Source: Verrucomicrobiales bacterium (GTDB lineage Bacteria; Verrucomicrobiota; Verrucomicrobiia; Limisphaerales; Palsa-1400). From it: a stretch of DNA of 9,247 nt. The translations under genes were made by a program, and so were the position numbers. Within the stretch, counting starts at the first letter, position 1. Every line of letters starts with the position of its first letter. Shown in pieces: positions 1 through 6,127 of the stretch. Under the pieces are notes generated by a model, which had not been told where the DNA came from, searched no databases, and saw only the letters and a list, made by a program, of their open reading frames with translations. The stretch lies in NCBI GenBank assembly GCA_028293405.1, contig JAQGOW010000217.1:1-9247 (forward strand), in the 5' to 3' direction.

Positions 1-1026
1 AAAAATCACAGCGTGCAACCGTTGTCGCCAACGCCAAATCACAGTCGCAATCACAACAAACGCAATCAGCGGCAGCCACGTCAAAAGATGCTTCGGCTCA
101 ATTTCCCAGCGGGGATAAACGAACACGAGGTTGAACGGCACAAACGTTTTATAGAGGTAAAACCAGAGCGCCCAACCGGATGTCGCCAACCGCGCCGCCA
201 TGCTGCTCGTCTGCACTTCTTCGACGCCGATGACGCGATGCTTCTGAAACCATAGCGTGATCAGCCCAAAGATAAATGCCAGCGCAACATATGGCGCGAC
301 CCGCATCAATTGTTGTCGGTAGGGCGAGGCTCCTGCCGAGCCTTTCACGGATGAGTCGTCGTTGAACGCAGTTTTGCTCTGCCACCAGTCGATCAAGAGC
401 AACACAAACGGTAACGGCACAACTGCCGTCTTCGCCAGCAACGCCAGTGTGAAACTCACCAGCGACAACACGTAATATTTTCCGTTTCCGTCTTGCGCCT
501 TCGATTTGACGTAGAACAAAATCGTCGCGAGGAAAAACGGCATCGAGAGTGCGTTCTTCCGCTGGCTCACCCAGGCCACCGATTCGACATTCACCGGGTG
601 CACCGCGAACAAAAGCGCCGCGAGCCAGGCCCCGGGGACTTTCAGGGCGCGCAAAACACGCCAGAGCAGAACGGCGCTGATCGCGTGCAGCGTCACGTTC
701 GTCACGTGATAGCCGAACATGTTCTCGCCCCAAAACCGGTATTCCAACCAAAGCGAACTAAACGTGAGCGGAAAGTAATCCGGCGTCATCGCTTTGCACC
801 AGATGTAGAAGAGGCCCTTCGGCGACTGCACGAGGGCGTTGAACATGATCTCATCGTCGAGAATTCTGCCGCCGTGCAAACACGGGAGATAAATCAGGAA
901 CGTGATCGCGACGAGAGCCAACGACAGCAGAACGGTGCGGACCGTGGAATTAGATGGAACTGTTTGCGGCGCGGCCAAGGTCTGGGAAGGGTATTGCGAA
1001 TCGCGCGCGCGCTCAATGCGGAACAT
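1..1026 (-). CDS. TMTC-like multi-pass membrane protein, probable GT-C glycosyltransferase (partial, C-terminus outside window)
   Basis: The frame is open for 342 codons from the ATG at 1026 to base 1, so the C-terminus is missing. The protein is very hydrophobic, with likely membrane helices near residues 31-50, 112-126, 132-143, 161-173, 185-213, 243-260, 283-296 and 315-331. An early loop carries RILDDE (residues 54-59), the kind of acidic pair found in the first outer loop of GT-C glycosyltransferases. Residues 141-157 contain HPVNVESVAWVSQRKN, which resembles the HP-x-x-x-E-x-V-A motif of the TMTC/DUF1736 family. Bacterial relatives of this layout usually continue into tetratricopeptide repeats, which would lie off the left edge. 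Eukaryotic TMTC proteins O-mannosylate proteins; the bacterial substrate is unknown. The start lies 1 bp after the glmM stop, so the two are probably co-transcribed and translationally coupled. I see no Shine-Dalgarno sequence. Family membership is fairly sure, enzymatic role is inferred. Confidence 0.8.
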   Translation of the reverse strand, partial: MFRIERARDSQYPSQTLAAPQTVPSNSTVRTVLLSLALVAITFLIYLPCLHGGRILDDEIMFNALVQSPKGLFYIWCKAMTPDYFPLTFSSLWLEYRFWGENMFGYHVTNVTLHAISAVLLWRVLRALKVPGAWLAALLFAVHPVNVESVAWVSQRKNALSMPFFLATILFYVKSKAQDGNGKYYVLSLVSFTLALLAKTAVVPLPFVLLLIDWWQSKTAFNDDSSVKGSAGASPYRQQLMRVAPYVALAFIFGLITLWFQKHRVIGVEEVQTSSMAARLATSGWALWFYLYKTFVPFNLVFVYPRWEIEPKHLLTWLPLIAFVVIATVIWRWRQRLHAVIF

Positions 1027-1027
1027 T

Positions 1028-2410
1028 TCAAACGCCAAGACACTTCTGAATCTCACACCCGATTTGCTCGTTCCATTTTTCCAGAACCGCACGGTCACGG
1101 CCTTCGAGAAGCAATCGAATTTTTGGCTCAGTGCCGGAGTAACGCAATAGGACGCGTCCACCTTGCGGATTCAGGGCGGCTTCCGCTTTAGTGACGAGAG
1201 CCATTACGTCACTGAGTTCTGCAATCGGCTTCTTCTCGCGCACTTTGATGTTCGTGAGAATTTGCGGATAACGGGTCCAGCATGCGGCAAGTTCGGAAAG
1301 CTTTTTGCCGGTCTTCTTCATCACTCGCAAAACCTGCAACGCCGCGATCAATCCGTCACCGGTCGTACCGAACTCACGGAAAATAATGTGGCCGCTCTGC
1401 TCGCCACCAACGGAAAAATCATGCTTCAACATCTCGGCGATGACATGTTGGTCGCCAACTGGCGTGCGCACGATGTGTCCGCCAGCATTCTTGAGCGCGA
1501 CGTCCAAGCCGGCATTGGTCATCACCGTGCCGACAATCGTGTTTTTCGGCAATGCACCGGCAGCGAGTCGTTCCAGACCGATGATCGCGATGATATCGTC
1601 GCCATCGATGACTTGACCGCGTTCGTCGCAAAGTAACACCCGATCCGCATCGCCATCGTGCGCGATGCCGATGTCCGCATTATTTGCGCGCACCATCTCG
1701 CAAAGCTTTTCGGGATGCATCGAGCCGCAGTCTTTATTGATGTTGAGACCGTCTGGCTGATTGCCATAGACGACCGTCTGCGCGCCGAGTTCGCGCAGGA
1801 CGCAAGGCGTCGATTTGTAGCCAGCACCATGCGCGCAATCGACCACGATGCGCATCCCGTCCAAAGTCATGTTGCGCGGCAGCGAGCTCTTCGCGTATTC
1901 GATGTAACGCCCAAGCGCGTCATCAATACGCACCGCCTTGCCGATCTCGCGCGTCGAGGGGCGAATATTTTCGATCTCGCCACTGAACACCAGTTCCTCA
2001 ATCCGCGCTTCGATCGCGTCGTCGAGTTTGTAACCATCGGCGTGAAAAAATTTAATCCCGTTATCGTCGTAAGGATTGTGCGATGCGGTAATAACAATCC
2101 CGGCATCGGCGCGAAGGCTGCGCGTTACGTAAGCAACACCGGGTGTCGGCAGAGGCCCGATAAACAGCACATCGACGCCCATCGACAAAATGCCGGACGA
2201 GAGCGCGTTCTCGAGCATGTAACCGGAGAGGCGCGTGTCTTTGCCGATGACGATCTTGTGTTTCCCCTGCCCGCGCGATTTGCTTTCGAGATTCTTGAAA
2301 ACATGCGCCGCCGCGCGTCCGAGTTTCAGCGCAGTTTCCGCCGTTACCGGCTCGATATTTGCGGTGCCACGAACGCCGTCCGTCCCGAAAATTCTTCGTT
2401 GACTCTTCAT
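1028..2410 (-). CDS. glmM: phosphoglucosamine mutase
   Basis: GlmM converts glucosamine-6-phosphate to glucosamine-1-phosphate in the cytoplasm, the step before UDP-GlcNAc synthesis for peptidoglycan and lipopolysaccharide. The 460-residue product is slightly longer than the usual 445-450. All signature elements are present: N-terminal IFGTDGVRG (residues 7-15), the phosphoserine loop TASHNP with Ser110, the metal-binding DGDADR (252-257), the sugar-binding GEQSGH (336-341) and the phosphate-binding RYSGTEPKIR (423-432). The GEQSGH and TASHNP contexts favour GlmM over phosphomannomutase or phosphoglucomutase. I chose the ATG at 2410 because the protein then begins MKSQRRIFGTDGVRG, as in the family; an in-frame ATG at 2539 would add 43 basic, unconserved residues and lies against a hairpin. 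The start has only AGG directly before it. The TMTC-like gene follows after 1 bp. Confidence 0.97.
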   Translation of the reverse strand: MKSQRRIFGTDGVRGTANIEPVTAETALKLGRAAAHVFKNLESKSRGQGKHKIVIGKDTRLSGYMLENALSSGILSMGVDVLFIGPLPTPGVAYVTRSLRADAGIVITASHNPYDDNGIKFFHADGYKLDDAIEARIEELVFSGEIENIRPSTREIGKAVRIDDALGRYIEYAKSSLPRNMTLDGMRIVVDCAHGAGYKSTPCVLRELGAQTVVYGNQPDGLNINKDCGSMHPEKLCEMVRANNADIGIAHDGDADRVLLCDERGQVIDGDDIIAIIGLERLAAGALPKNTIVGTVMTNAGLDVALKNAGGHIVRTPVGDQHVIAEMLKHDFSVGGEQSGHIIFREFGTTGDGLIAALQVLRVMKKTGKKLSELAACWTRYPQILTNIKVREKKPIAELSDVMALVTKAEAALNPQGGRVLLRYSGTEPKIRLLLEGRDRAVLEKWNEQIGCEIQKCLGV

Positions 2411-2449
2411 CCTGGGGAAGTTGGTCCTTGGCTCAACTTCAGGGCCGAT

Positions 2450-2477
2450 ATGGTAGCGCAAACTGGGTAAGAAGCAA
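2450..2477 (-). promoter_or_regulatory. possible glmM promoter
   Basis: On the minus strand TTGCTT (2477-2472) is followed after 16 bp by TACCAT (2455-2450). The match to the sigma70 consensus is only partial (3/6 and 4/6). If used, transcription would start near 2443 and give a leader of about 33 nt. That fits the ATG at 2410 and excludes the one at 2539. The call is weak. Confidence 0.25.
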
Positions 2478-2497
2478 AGCCGCAAACCCCTGATTTT

Positions 2498-2522
2498 GCG
2501 GAGCGCGGACGGCGTCCTCCGC
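2498..2522 (-). other. GC-rich imperfect hairpin between the 121-residue membrane protein gene and glmM
   Basis: Arms GCGGAG (2498-2503) and CTCCGC (2517-2522) enclose an inner GAC/GTC pair (2508-2510 and 2514-2516), with a bulge on one side. No run of T follows on either strand. It could help end the upstream transcript or fold in the glmM leader; function is unknown. Confidence 0.3.
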
Positions 2523-2539
2523 AGCATTTTCCAACGCAT

Positions 2540-2567
2540 AAGCGGCCGAGCCCGGGCTCAGCCGCTT
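2540..2567 (-). terminator. hairpin, probable transcription end of the 121-residue membrane protein gene
   Basis: AAGCGGC (2540-2546) pairs with GCCGCTT (2561-2567). After one C/A mismatch the palindrome GAGCCCGGGCTC (2548-2559) extends the stem. It lies 21 bp beyond the stop codon of the leftward 121-residue gene. The minus strand continues TTATGCG, so a true U-tract is missing. Termination may be partial or need other factors. Confidence 0.5.
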
Positions 2568-2588
2568 TCGAACTAGCGCAATTACGCA

Positions 2589-2954
2589 CTAATAATTAGC
2601 AATAGGAGGACGCGTCGCGTTCTTCCGCATCTTCGTAAACACCGCGAGGTTAAAGAAGTGCATTGCGCCAAGCACCATCAACACCACGCCAACCTTCGTG
2701 CTCAGCGTCTCCAGTGCTTCTTGCGCATTGGCCACTGCCGCACCGTATTTCAATGCCAACGTCACGTAGCCGATATTGATCAAATAGAACCCGACCACTA
2801 ACAGGTGATTCACAGAATCGGCCAAGCCCTCGTTGCCGTGGAATGCGTCGACGAGGAAAATTCGCCCGTTCTTGTGCAACGTCCGGGCGACCCACACCGT
2901 CAGAGCCACGCTGGTGGCGAGGTAAACGAGGTAAGTGATAATCAGCCAGTTCAT
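2589..2954 (-). CDS. conserved small membrane protein, three helices, function unknown
   Basis: The product has 121 residues with predicted membrane helices at about 3-23, 47-69 and 87-106, a short basic C-terminus (KMRKNATR) and an acidic loop after helix 2. Likely conserved positions are GNEGLADSVNHLL (residues 40-52, with His50) and AMHFFN (97-102, with His99). I recall similar uncharacterised small membrane proteins in other bacteria but no established function, so none is given. The start at 2954 is supported by the clearest Shine-Dalgarno sequence in the window, AAAGGA, ending 8 nt before the ATG. An upstream inverted repeat (2991-3014) lies in or at the start of its leader, so expression may be switched by a repressor. 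The gene is divergent from sufB and appears monocistronic, with a hairpin after it. Confidence 0.85.
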   Translation of the reverse strand: MNWLIITYLVYLATSVALTVWVARTLHKNGRIFLVDAFHGNEGLADSVNHLLVVGFYLINIGYVTLALKYGAAVANAQEALETLSTKVGVVLMVLGAMHFFNLAVFTKMRKNATRPPIANY

Positions 2955-2990
2955 TTTCAGGTCCTTTCTGTTAGTTGTTGTTTGATTCAG

Positions 2991-3014
2991 TTATTTCTGT
3001 CCTTACAGAAATAA
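2991..3014 (-). promoter_or_regulatory. perfect inverted repeat, operator-like or leader hairpin
   Basis: TTATTTCTGT (2991-3000) and ACAGAAATAA (3005-3014) are exact reverse complements with the 4-nt spacer CCTT. The repeat is 36 bp upstream of the ATG at 2954 and overlaps the expected transcription start of the proposed promoter at 3013-3042. Neither strand has a T-run after it, so it is not an intrinsic terminator. A dimeric repressor site is the simplest reading; an RNA hairpin is possible. I cannot assign a regulator. Confidence 0.6.
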
Positions 3015-3042
3015 AATAACATTTGGAGGCAAAACCTGGCAA
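3013..3042 (-). promoter_or_regulatory. possible promoter of the 121-residue membrane protein gene
   Basis: On the minus strand TTGCCA (3042-3037, 5/6 to the -35 consensus) is followed after 18 bp by TATTTT (3018-3013, 4/6 to the -10 consensus). The -10 abuts and slightly overlaps the inverted repeat 2991-3014, so a protein bound there would block initiation. Confidence 0.4.
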
Positions 3043-3055
3043 GCGCAAAACATTT

Positions 3056-3148
3056 CTACTTTTTTCGATTGATCCACCAGAACACAAGCCCGAGAACGAC
3101 AATAAACACCACTAGGAACGCCCCATAGCCTGGGTTACGACGCAGCAC
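3056..3148 (-). CDS. possible 30-residue single-helix membrane microprotein
   Basis: A short frame ends at the TAG 3056-3058 and encodes VLRRNPGYGAF followed by the strongly hydrophobic LVVFIVVLGLVFWW and the basic tail INRKK. This is the pattern of a single membrane helix with a positive cytoplasmic end. There is no ATG. GTG at 3148 is one start; TTG at 3193 would give 45 residues. The best Shine-Dalgarno (AGGAGG near 3206-3211) sits about 13 nt before that TTG, farther than usual. It lies between divergent promoters. It may be a remnant of a larger gene or chance. Confidence 0.2.
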   Translation of the reverse strand: MLRRNPGYGAFLVVFIVVLGLVFWWINRKK

Positions 3149-3222
3149 TAAATTCGAATCGGTATCCGAGATCCTTGCTAGAATGAAGTGCAAGCTGCGA
3201 CGCTAACCTCCTACCAACCGGT

Positions 3223-3250
3223 TTGACAAGCGCCTCCATTGCCATAAGAT
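3223..3250 (+). promoter_or_regulatory. sufB promoter, sigma70 type
   Basis: A perfect -35 box TTGACA (3223-3228) is followed after 16 bp by TAAGAT (3245-3250), which matches TATAAT at the first, second, fifth and sixth positions. Transcription should start near 3256-3258. This gives a leader of about 20-25 nt before the ATG at 3279 and makes the earlier in-frame ATG at 3249 unusable, because it lies in the -10 box. Confidence 0.6.
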
Positions 3251-3258
3251 GCTTAAGC

Positions 3259-3273
3259 GGACAATTTTTGTCC
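3259..3273 (+). promoter_or_regulatory. 15-bp palindrome at the sufB transcription start, operator candidate
   Basis: GGACAATTTTTGTCC has perfect 6-bp arms around TTT. It begins just after the predicted transcription start and ends 5 bp before the sufB ATG. Its core, GAC-N7-GTC with an A/T centre, resembles the core of the IscR type-1 operator as I recall it; the outer positions match poorly. It could be a site for an Rrf2-family or other repressor. In RNA it could form a 6-bp hairpin against the start codon. Confidence 0.55.
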
Positions 3274-3278
3274 TGATT

Positions 3279-4721
3279 ATGCCCACTGCCACAGAGACAA
3301 TCGAAAATTTCGTCAATACCGAGTATAAGTACGGGTTCACCAGCGACATCGAGACCGATTCTTTCGCGCCCGGGCTCAACGAGGACACCGTCCGCCGCAT
3401 TTCCGACAAGAAAAACGAGCCCGAATACCTCCGCGAATGGCGCTTGAAAGCCTTTCAGCAATGGCTCCAGATGGAAGAGCCGCATTGGCCCAACGCCCAC
3501 TACCCGGCCATCGATTATCAGAGCTATATCTATTATGCGGCTCCGAAGCCGAAGAAGAAGCTCGACAGCCTCGACCAGGTCGATCCCAGCGTTTTGGAGA
3601 TGTTCGATAAACTCGGCATTTCCCTCGATGAACAAAAGCGCCTGAGCGGCGTGGCCGTTGATGCCATTATGGACAGTGCGTCGGTCGCGACGACGTTCCG
3701 TGAAGAACTCGCGAAAGTCGGCGTTATTTTCTGCTCGTTCAGCGAAGCGGTCCGCGAACATCCCGAGCTCATCAAAAAATATCTCGGCACAGTTGTTCCG
3801 CAGAATGACAACTTTTACGCCGCGCTCAATAGCGCCGTGTTCAGCGACGGTTCCTTTTGTTACATCCCCAAGGGCGTTCGTTGCCCGATGGAGCTTTCGA
3901 CCTATTTCCGCATGAACACCGCTGGCGCCGGCCAGTTCGAACGCACCTTGATCGTCGCCGACGAAGGCAGTTACGTCAGCTATCTCGAAGGTTGCACTGC
4001 CCCGATGCGCGACGAAAACCAGCTCCACGCTGCGGTCGTCGAACTCATCGCGCTCGAAGGCGCTGAGATCAAATACTCCACCGTCCAAAACTGGTATCCT
4101 GGCGACAAAGAAGGTAAAGGCGGCATTTACAATTTTGTGACCAAGCGCGGCAAATGCGCCAAGAACGCGAAGATTTCCTGGACGCAGGTCGAAACCGGCT
4201 CCGCCATCACCTGGAAATATCCGAGTGTGATTTTGATGGGCGATAACAGCGTCGGCGAATTTTATTCCGTCGCGTTGACCAACCACATGCAGCAAGCCGA
4301 TACCGGCACCAAGATGATCCACATCGGCAAGAACACGAGCAGCGTGATCGTCTCGAAAGGCATCAGCGCCGGCAAAGGTCAGAATAGTTATCGCGGCCTC
4401 GTCAAGATCATGAAGACCGCCGAGAACGCGCGCAATTACAGCCAATGCGACTCGTTGTTGCTCGGCGACAAATGCGGCGCGCACACCTTCCCATATATTG
4501 AAGTGCGCAACACCACTTCAACCGTCGAACACGAAGCTTCGACGTCGAAGATCGGTGAAGACCAGATTTTCTATTGCAACCAACGGGGAATTTCCACGCA
4601 AGACGCCGTCAACATGATCGTGAACGGCTACTGCAAAGAAGTGTTTAAACACTTACCAATGGAATTCGCCGTCGAAGCCCAGAAACTTCTCGGCGTGAGC
4701 CTCGAAGGTTCGGTTGGCTAA
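3279..4721 (+). CDS. sufB: Fe-S cluster scaffold protein SufB
   Basis: SufB is the core scaffold of the SufBC2D complex, on which Fe-S clusters are assembled in the cytoplasm with sulfur from SufS/SufE. The 480-residue product is close to the 470-495 usual for the family and is recognisable along its length, from NTEYKYGF near the start to [18 protein letters not shown] at the end. The cysteine of QCDS (Cys390) corresponds to E. coli Cys405, which receives sulfur, and VEHEAS carries His418 and Glu419, the equivalents of the functional His433/Glu434. The ATG at 3279 gives the family N-terminus; the ATG at 3249 would add ten residues but falls in the -10 box. There is no Shine-Dalgarno sequence. 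The gene stands alone: a terminator follows within 20 bp and no sufC, sufD, sufS or sufU is adjacent, unlike common suf operons. Confidence 0.97.
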   Translation: MPTATETIENFVNTEYKYGFTSDIETDSFAPGLNEDTVRRISDKKNEPEYLREWRLKAFQQWLQMEEPHWPNAHYPAIDYQSYIYYAAPKPKKKLDSLDQVDPSVLEMFDKLGISLDEQKRLSGVAVDAIMDSASVATTFREELAKVGVIFCSFSEAVREHPELIKKYLGTVVPQNDNFYAALNSAVFSDGSFCYIPKGVRCPMELSTYFRMNTAGAGQFERTLIVADEGSYVSYLEGCTAPMRDENQLHAAVVELIALEGAEIKYSTVQNWYPGDKEGKGGIYNFVTKRGKCAKNAKISWTQVETGSAITWKYPSVILMGDNSVGEFYSVALTNHMQQADTGTKMIHIGKNTSSVIVSKGISAGKGQNSYRGLVKIMKTAENARNYSQCDSLLLGDKCGAHTFPYIEVRNTTSTVEHEASTSKIGEDQIFYCNQRGISTQDAVNMIVNGYCKEVFKHLPMEFAVEAQKLLGVSLEGSVG

Positions 4722-4740
4722 CCTCAATCGCTCTCTATCA

Positions 4741-4774
4741 ACGGCGCATCCGAAACGGTGCGCCGTTTTTATTT
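4741..4774 (+). terminator. intrinsic terminator of sufB
   Basis: ACGGCGCA (4741-4748) pairs with TGCGCCGT (4759-4766); inside, CCG/CGG around AAA adds three more pairs after a single bulged T. A T-rich tract (TTTTTATTT) follows. It begins 19 bp after the sufB stop. The TAA of the convergent sigma factor gene (4769-4771) lies within the T-tract. Confidence 0.9.
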
Positions 4775-5998
4775 CGCAGCGAGATCAAACCGTACAATCA
4801 TTCCAACGACTTTATCGTTCTGAAACGTGAAGGTTAGCGCGCCGTTGTTCATGTACTCCAATTGTTCCCACAATGAGTGCCCATCATTTGTAGCTTGAGT
4901 AGCATCAGGCTGTCCAAAGGCCTTCATGACCTCCGCTTTGCTCGATCCCGCTCCGATTCCTTCCTTTGTGCGTCCATTGAACTTTTTCAGACTGGATTCG
5001 GCAAACATCTGGTTTCCGCAAAAGACGACCCAGGCTCCTTTGCCCGATTGCACCACAGACATGGCGAACTCCTTGTCGTACACCATGATTGATCCACGCC
5101 ACTTATCGGGTTTACCCAAAACCGCTTCAACCTCGTTCGTTGTCATTCCGCGGACCACTTTTCCGACGCTCACCTGCGGAACAATCAACAAACTGTCTTG
5201 CTGATGATTTTGCGCGCCCTGCTTCGAAGCGACGGCCACAAGGGCAGTCCCCGCGATTAATGCCGTAACACCGATTCCGATCGCCAATTTCATTTTCAAC
5301 CAAGTCATCGTTTTCATAGCTGATTGCACAAGAGTTGAAATTCCTGTCGATACCACCGTCCCTTGAACGGCCGATGCCGTCGCTGCCGATGCCAACGCCG
5401 CAGGAGTAGCCCCGACTGAATTCGCCGTTATAACACCAGACAACACCGCCACCGATACACCCACACCACGGCGACAAAAAAACTTCCTCAGCTTTTCCAC
5501 AGCCCTCGCCACCCGCATCCGGGCCGCTTCTTCCGATGTCCCAATAGCCGCGCTGACCTCCGCGAACGGTTTGCCGCCAAAAAATCGGAGCACGACAGCG
5601 TCGTGCTCCGGTTGGGTTAACGAACCGAGTGCTTCGTCGAGCATCGGCGCAATTTGGCTCCATGCATCGGCATCGGGTTCATTCGTCATCGATTGCATGT
5701 GCGCCTCCTGTTCACGAGCGTGCCGTCGCTGTTGGGTTCTGATTGCGTGCGACGACACATACCGGGCCGTCCGGCAGAGCCATGCCGGCAAAATTGTTTT
5801 TGGCCCGAGTGACTTCGCTTTTTTGGCGAGAATGATAAACACACCCTGCGTGACATCTTCTGCGAGATGCGGTTCACCAACCCGACGCAGCGCGACCGAA
5901 TAAACCAGATTCACATGGCGCGACACCAGAGTGGCAAAAGCCTGCTCGGAATTGTTCCGCGCAAACTCCTGCACCAACGCCATATCATCGCTCATCAT
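4769..5998 (-). CDS. ECF-type RNA polymerase sigma factor with membrane-anchored C-terminal BamE-like repeats
   Basis: The 409-residue protein is about twice the length of a plain ECF sigma factor. Residues 15-85 form sigma region 2 (RHVNLVYSVALRRVGEPHLAEDVTQGVF), and residues 120-175 form region 4 with its helix-turn-helix (FAEVSAAIGTSEEAARMRVARAVEKLRKFF). An Ala/Ser/Thr/Val-rich stretch follows (about 180-225), then a clear membrane helix (238-258). The rest, probably periplasmic, has two similar motifs, GMTTNEVEAVLGKPDKW (284-300) and GAGSSKAEVMKAFGQPD (349-365), like the GMT-x-x-EV-x-x-xLG-x-P repeat of BamE/SmpA-type proteins. Similar sigma factors with membrane extensions are known to me from Verrucomicrobia-like genomes. 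No separate anti-sigma factor is adjacent, so control may lie in the fused domain. ATGs at 5998, 5995 and 5983 are all possible starts, none with a good ribosome binding site. Confidence 0.88.
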   Translation of the reverse strand: MMSDDMALVQEFARNNSEQAFATLVSRHVNLVYSVALRRVGEPHLAEDVTQGVFIILAKKAKSLGPKTILPAWLCRTARYVSSHAIRTQQRRHAREQEAHMQSMTNEPDADAWSQIAPMLDEALGSLTQPEHDAVVLRFFGGKPFAEVSAAIGTSEEAARMRVARAVEKLRKFFCRRGVGVSVAVLSGVITANSVGATPAALASAATASAVQGTVVSTGISTLVQSAMKTMTWLKMKLAIGIGVTALIAGTALVAVASKQGAQNHQQDSLLIVPQVSVGKVVRGMTTNEVEAVLGKPDKWRGSIMVYDKEFAMSVVQSGKGAWVVFCGNQMFAESSLKKFNGRTKEGIGAGSSKAEVMKAFGQPDATQATNDGHSLWEQLEYMNNGALTFTFQNDKVVGMIVRFDLAAK

Positions 5999-6127
5999 TC
6001 ATTGGTATATTCCCGCTGACATTAAAACCGAACCGATTATTTTAATCATTCGGGCATTTATTCGCAGCGGCAAATCCTTTGAATACCGAACGCAAGCAAG
6101 CAATCTAAAGAGTAACAAAGACGCGAT
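5999..6127. other. divergent intergenic region between sigma factor and LolA-like gene
   Basis: These 129 bp must hold both promoters. Leftward, TTGCCG followed after 17 bp by AATGAT is a weak sigma70-like candidate. Rightward I find no convincing -35/-10 pair. An AT-rich inverted repeat, ATTAAAA (6021-6027) and TTTTAAT (6040-6046), lies 23 bp upstream of the sigma factor ATG. AAAGAG about 13 nt before the rightward ATG is at most a weak ribosome binding site. Confidence 0.35.

Noticed and set aside
149..1191. Long frames at 149-751 (minus) and 493-1191 (plus)
   Set aside because: Both overlap the TMTC-like frame that reads without a stop from 1026 to 1 and gives coherent membrane helices and a family motif; the others are Arg/His-rich and lack any motif.
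1658..2470. A 270-codon open frame antisense to glmM
   Set aside because: It is fully covered by glmM, Arg/His-rich, with no motif or ribosome binding site. It is a shadow of the coding frame.
2411..2539. Upstream ATG at 2539 as the glmM start
   Set aside because: The 43 extra residues are basic and unlike the family, and the ATG abuts a hairpin. The conserved N-terminus begins just after 2410.
3249..3278. Upstream ATG at 3249 as the sufB start
   Set aside because: It falls within the proposed -10 box and would add only [10 protein letters not shown], encoded mostly by the palindrome.
3135..4484. A 449-codon open frame antisense to sufB
   Set aside because: It lies almost entirely over sufB, whose identity is certain. 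Its composition (many Ala, Val, Asp, Arg, Phe, no recognisable domain) is what GC-biased codon use produces on the opposite strand.
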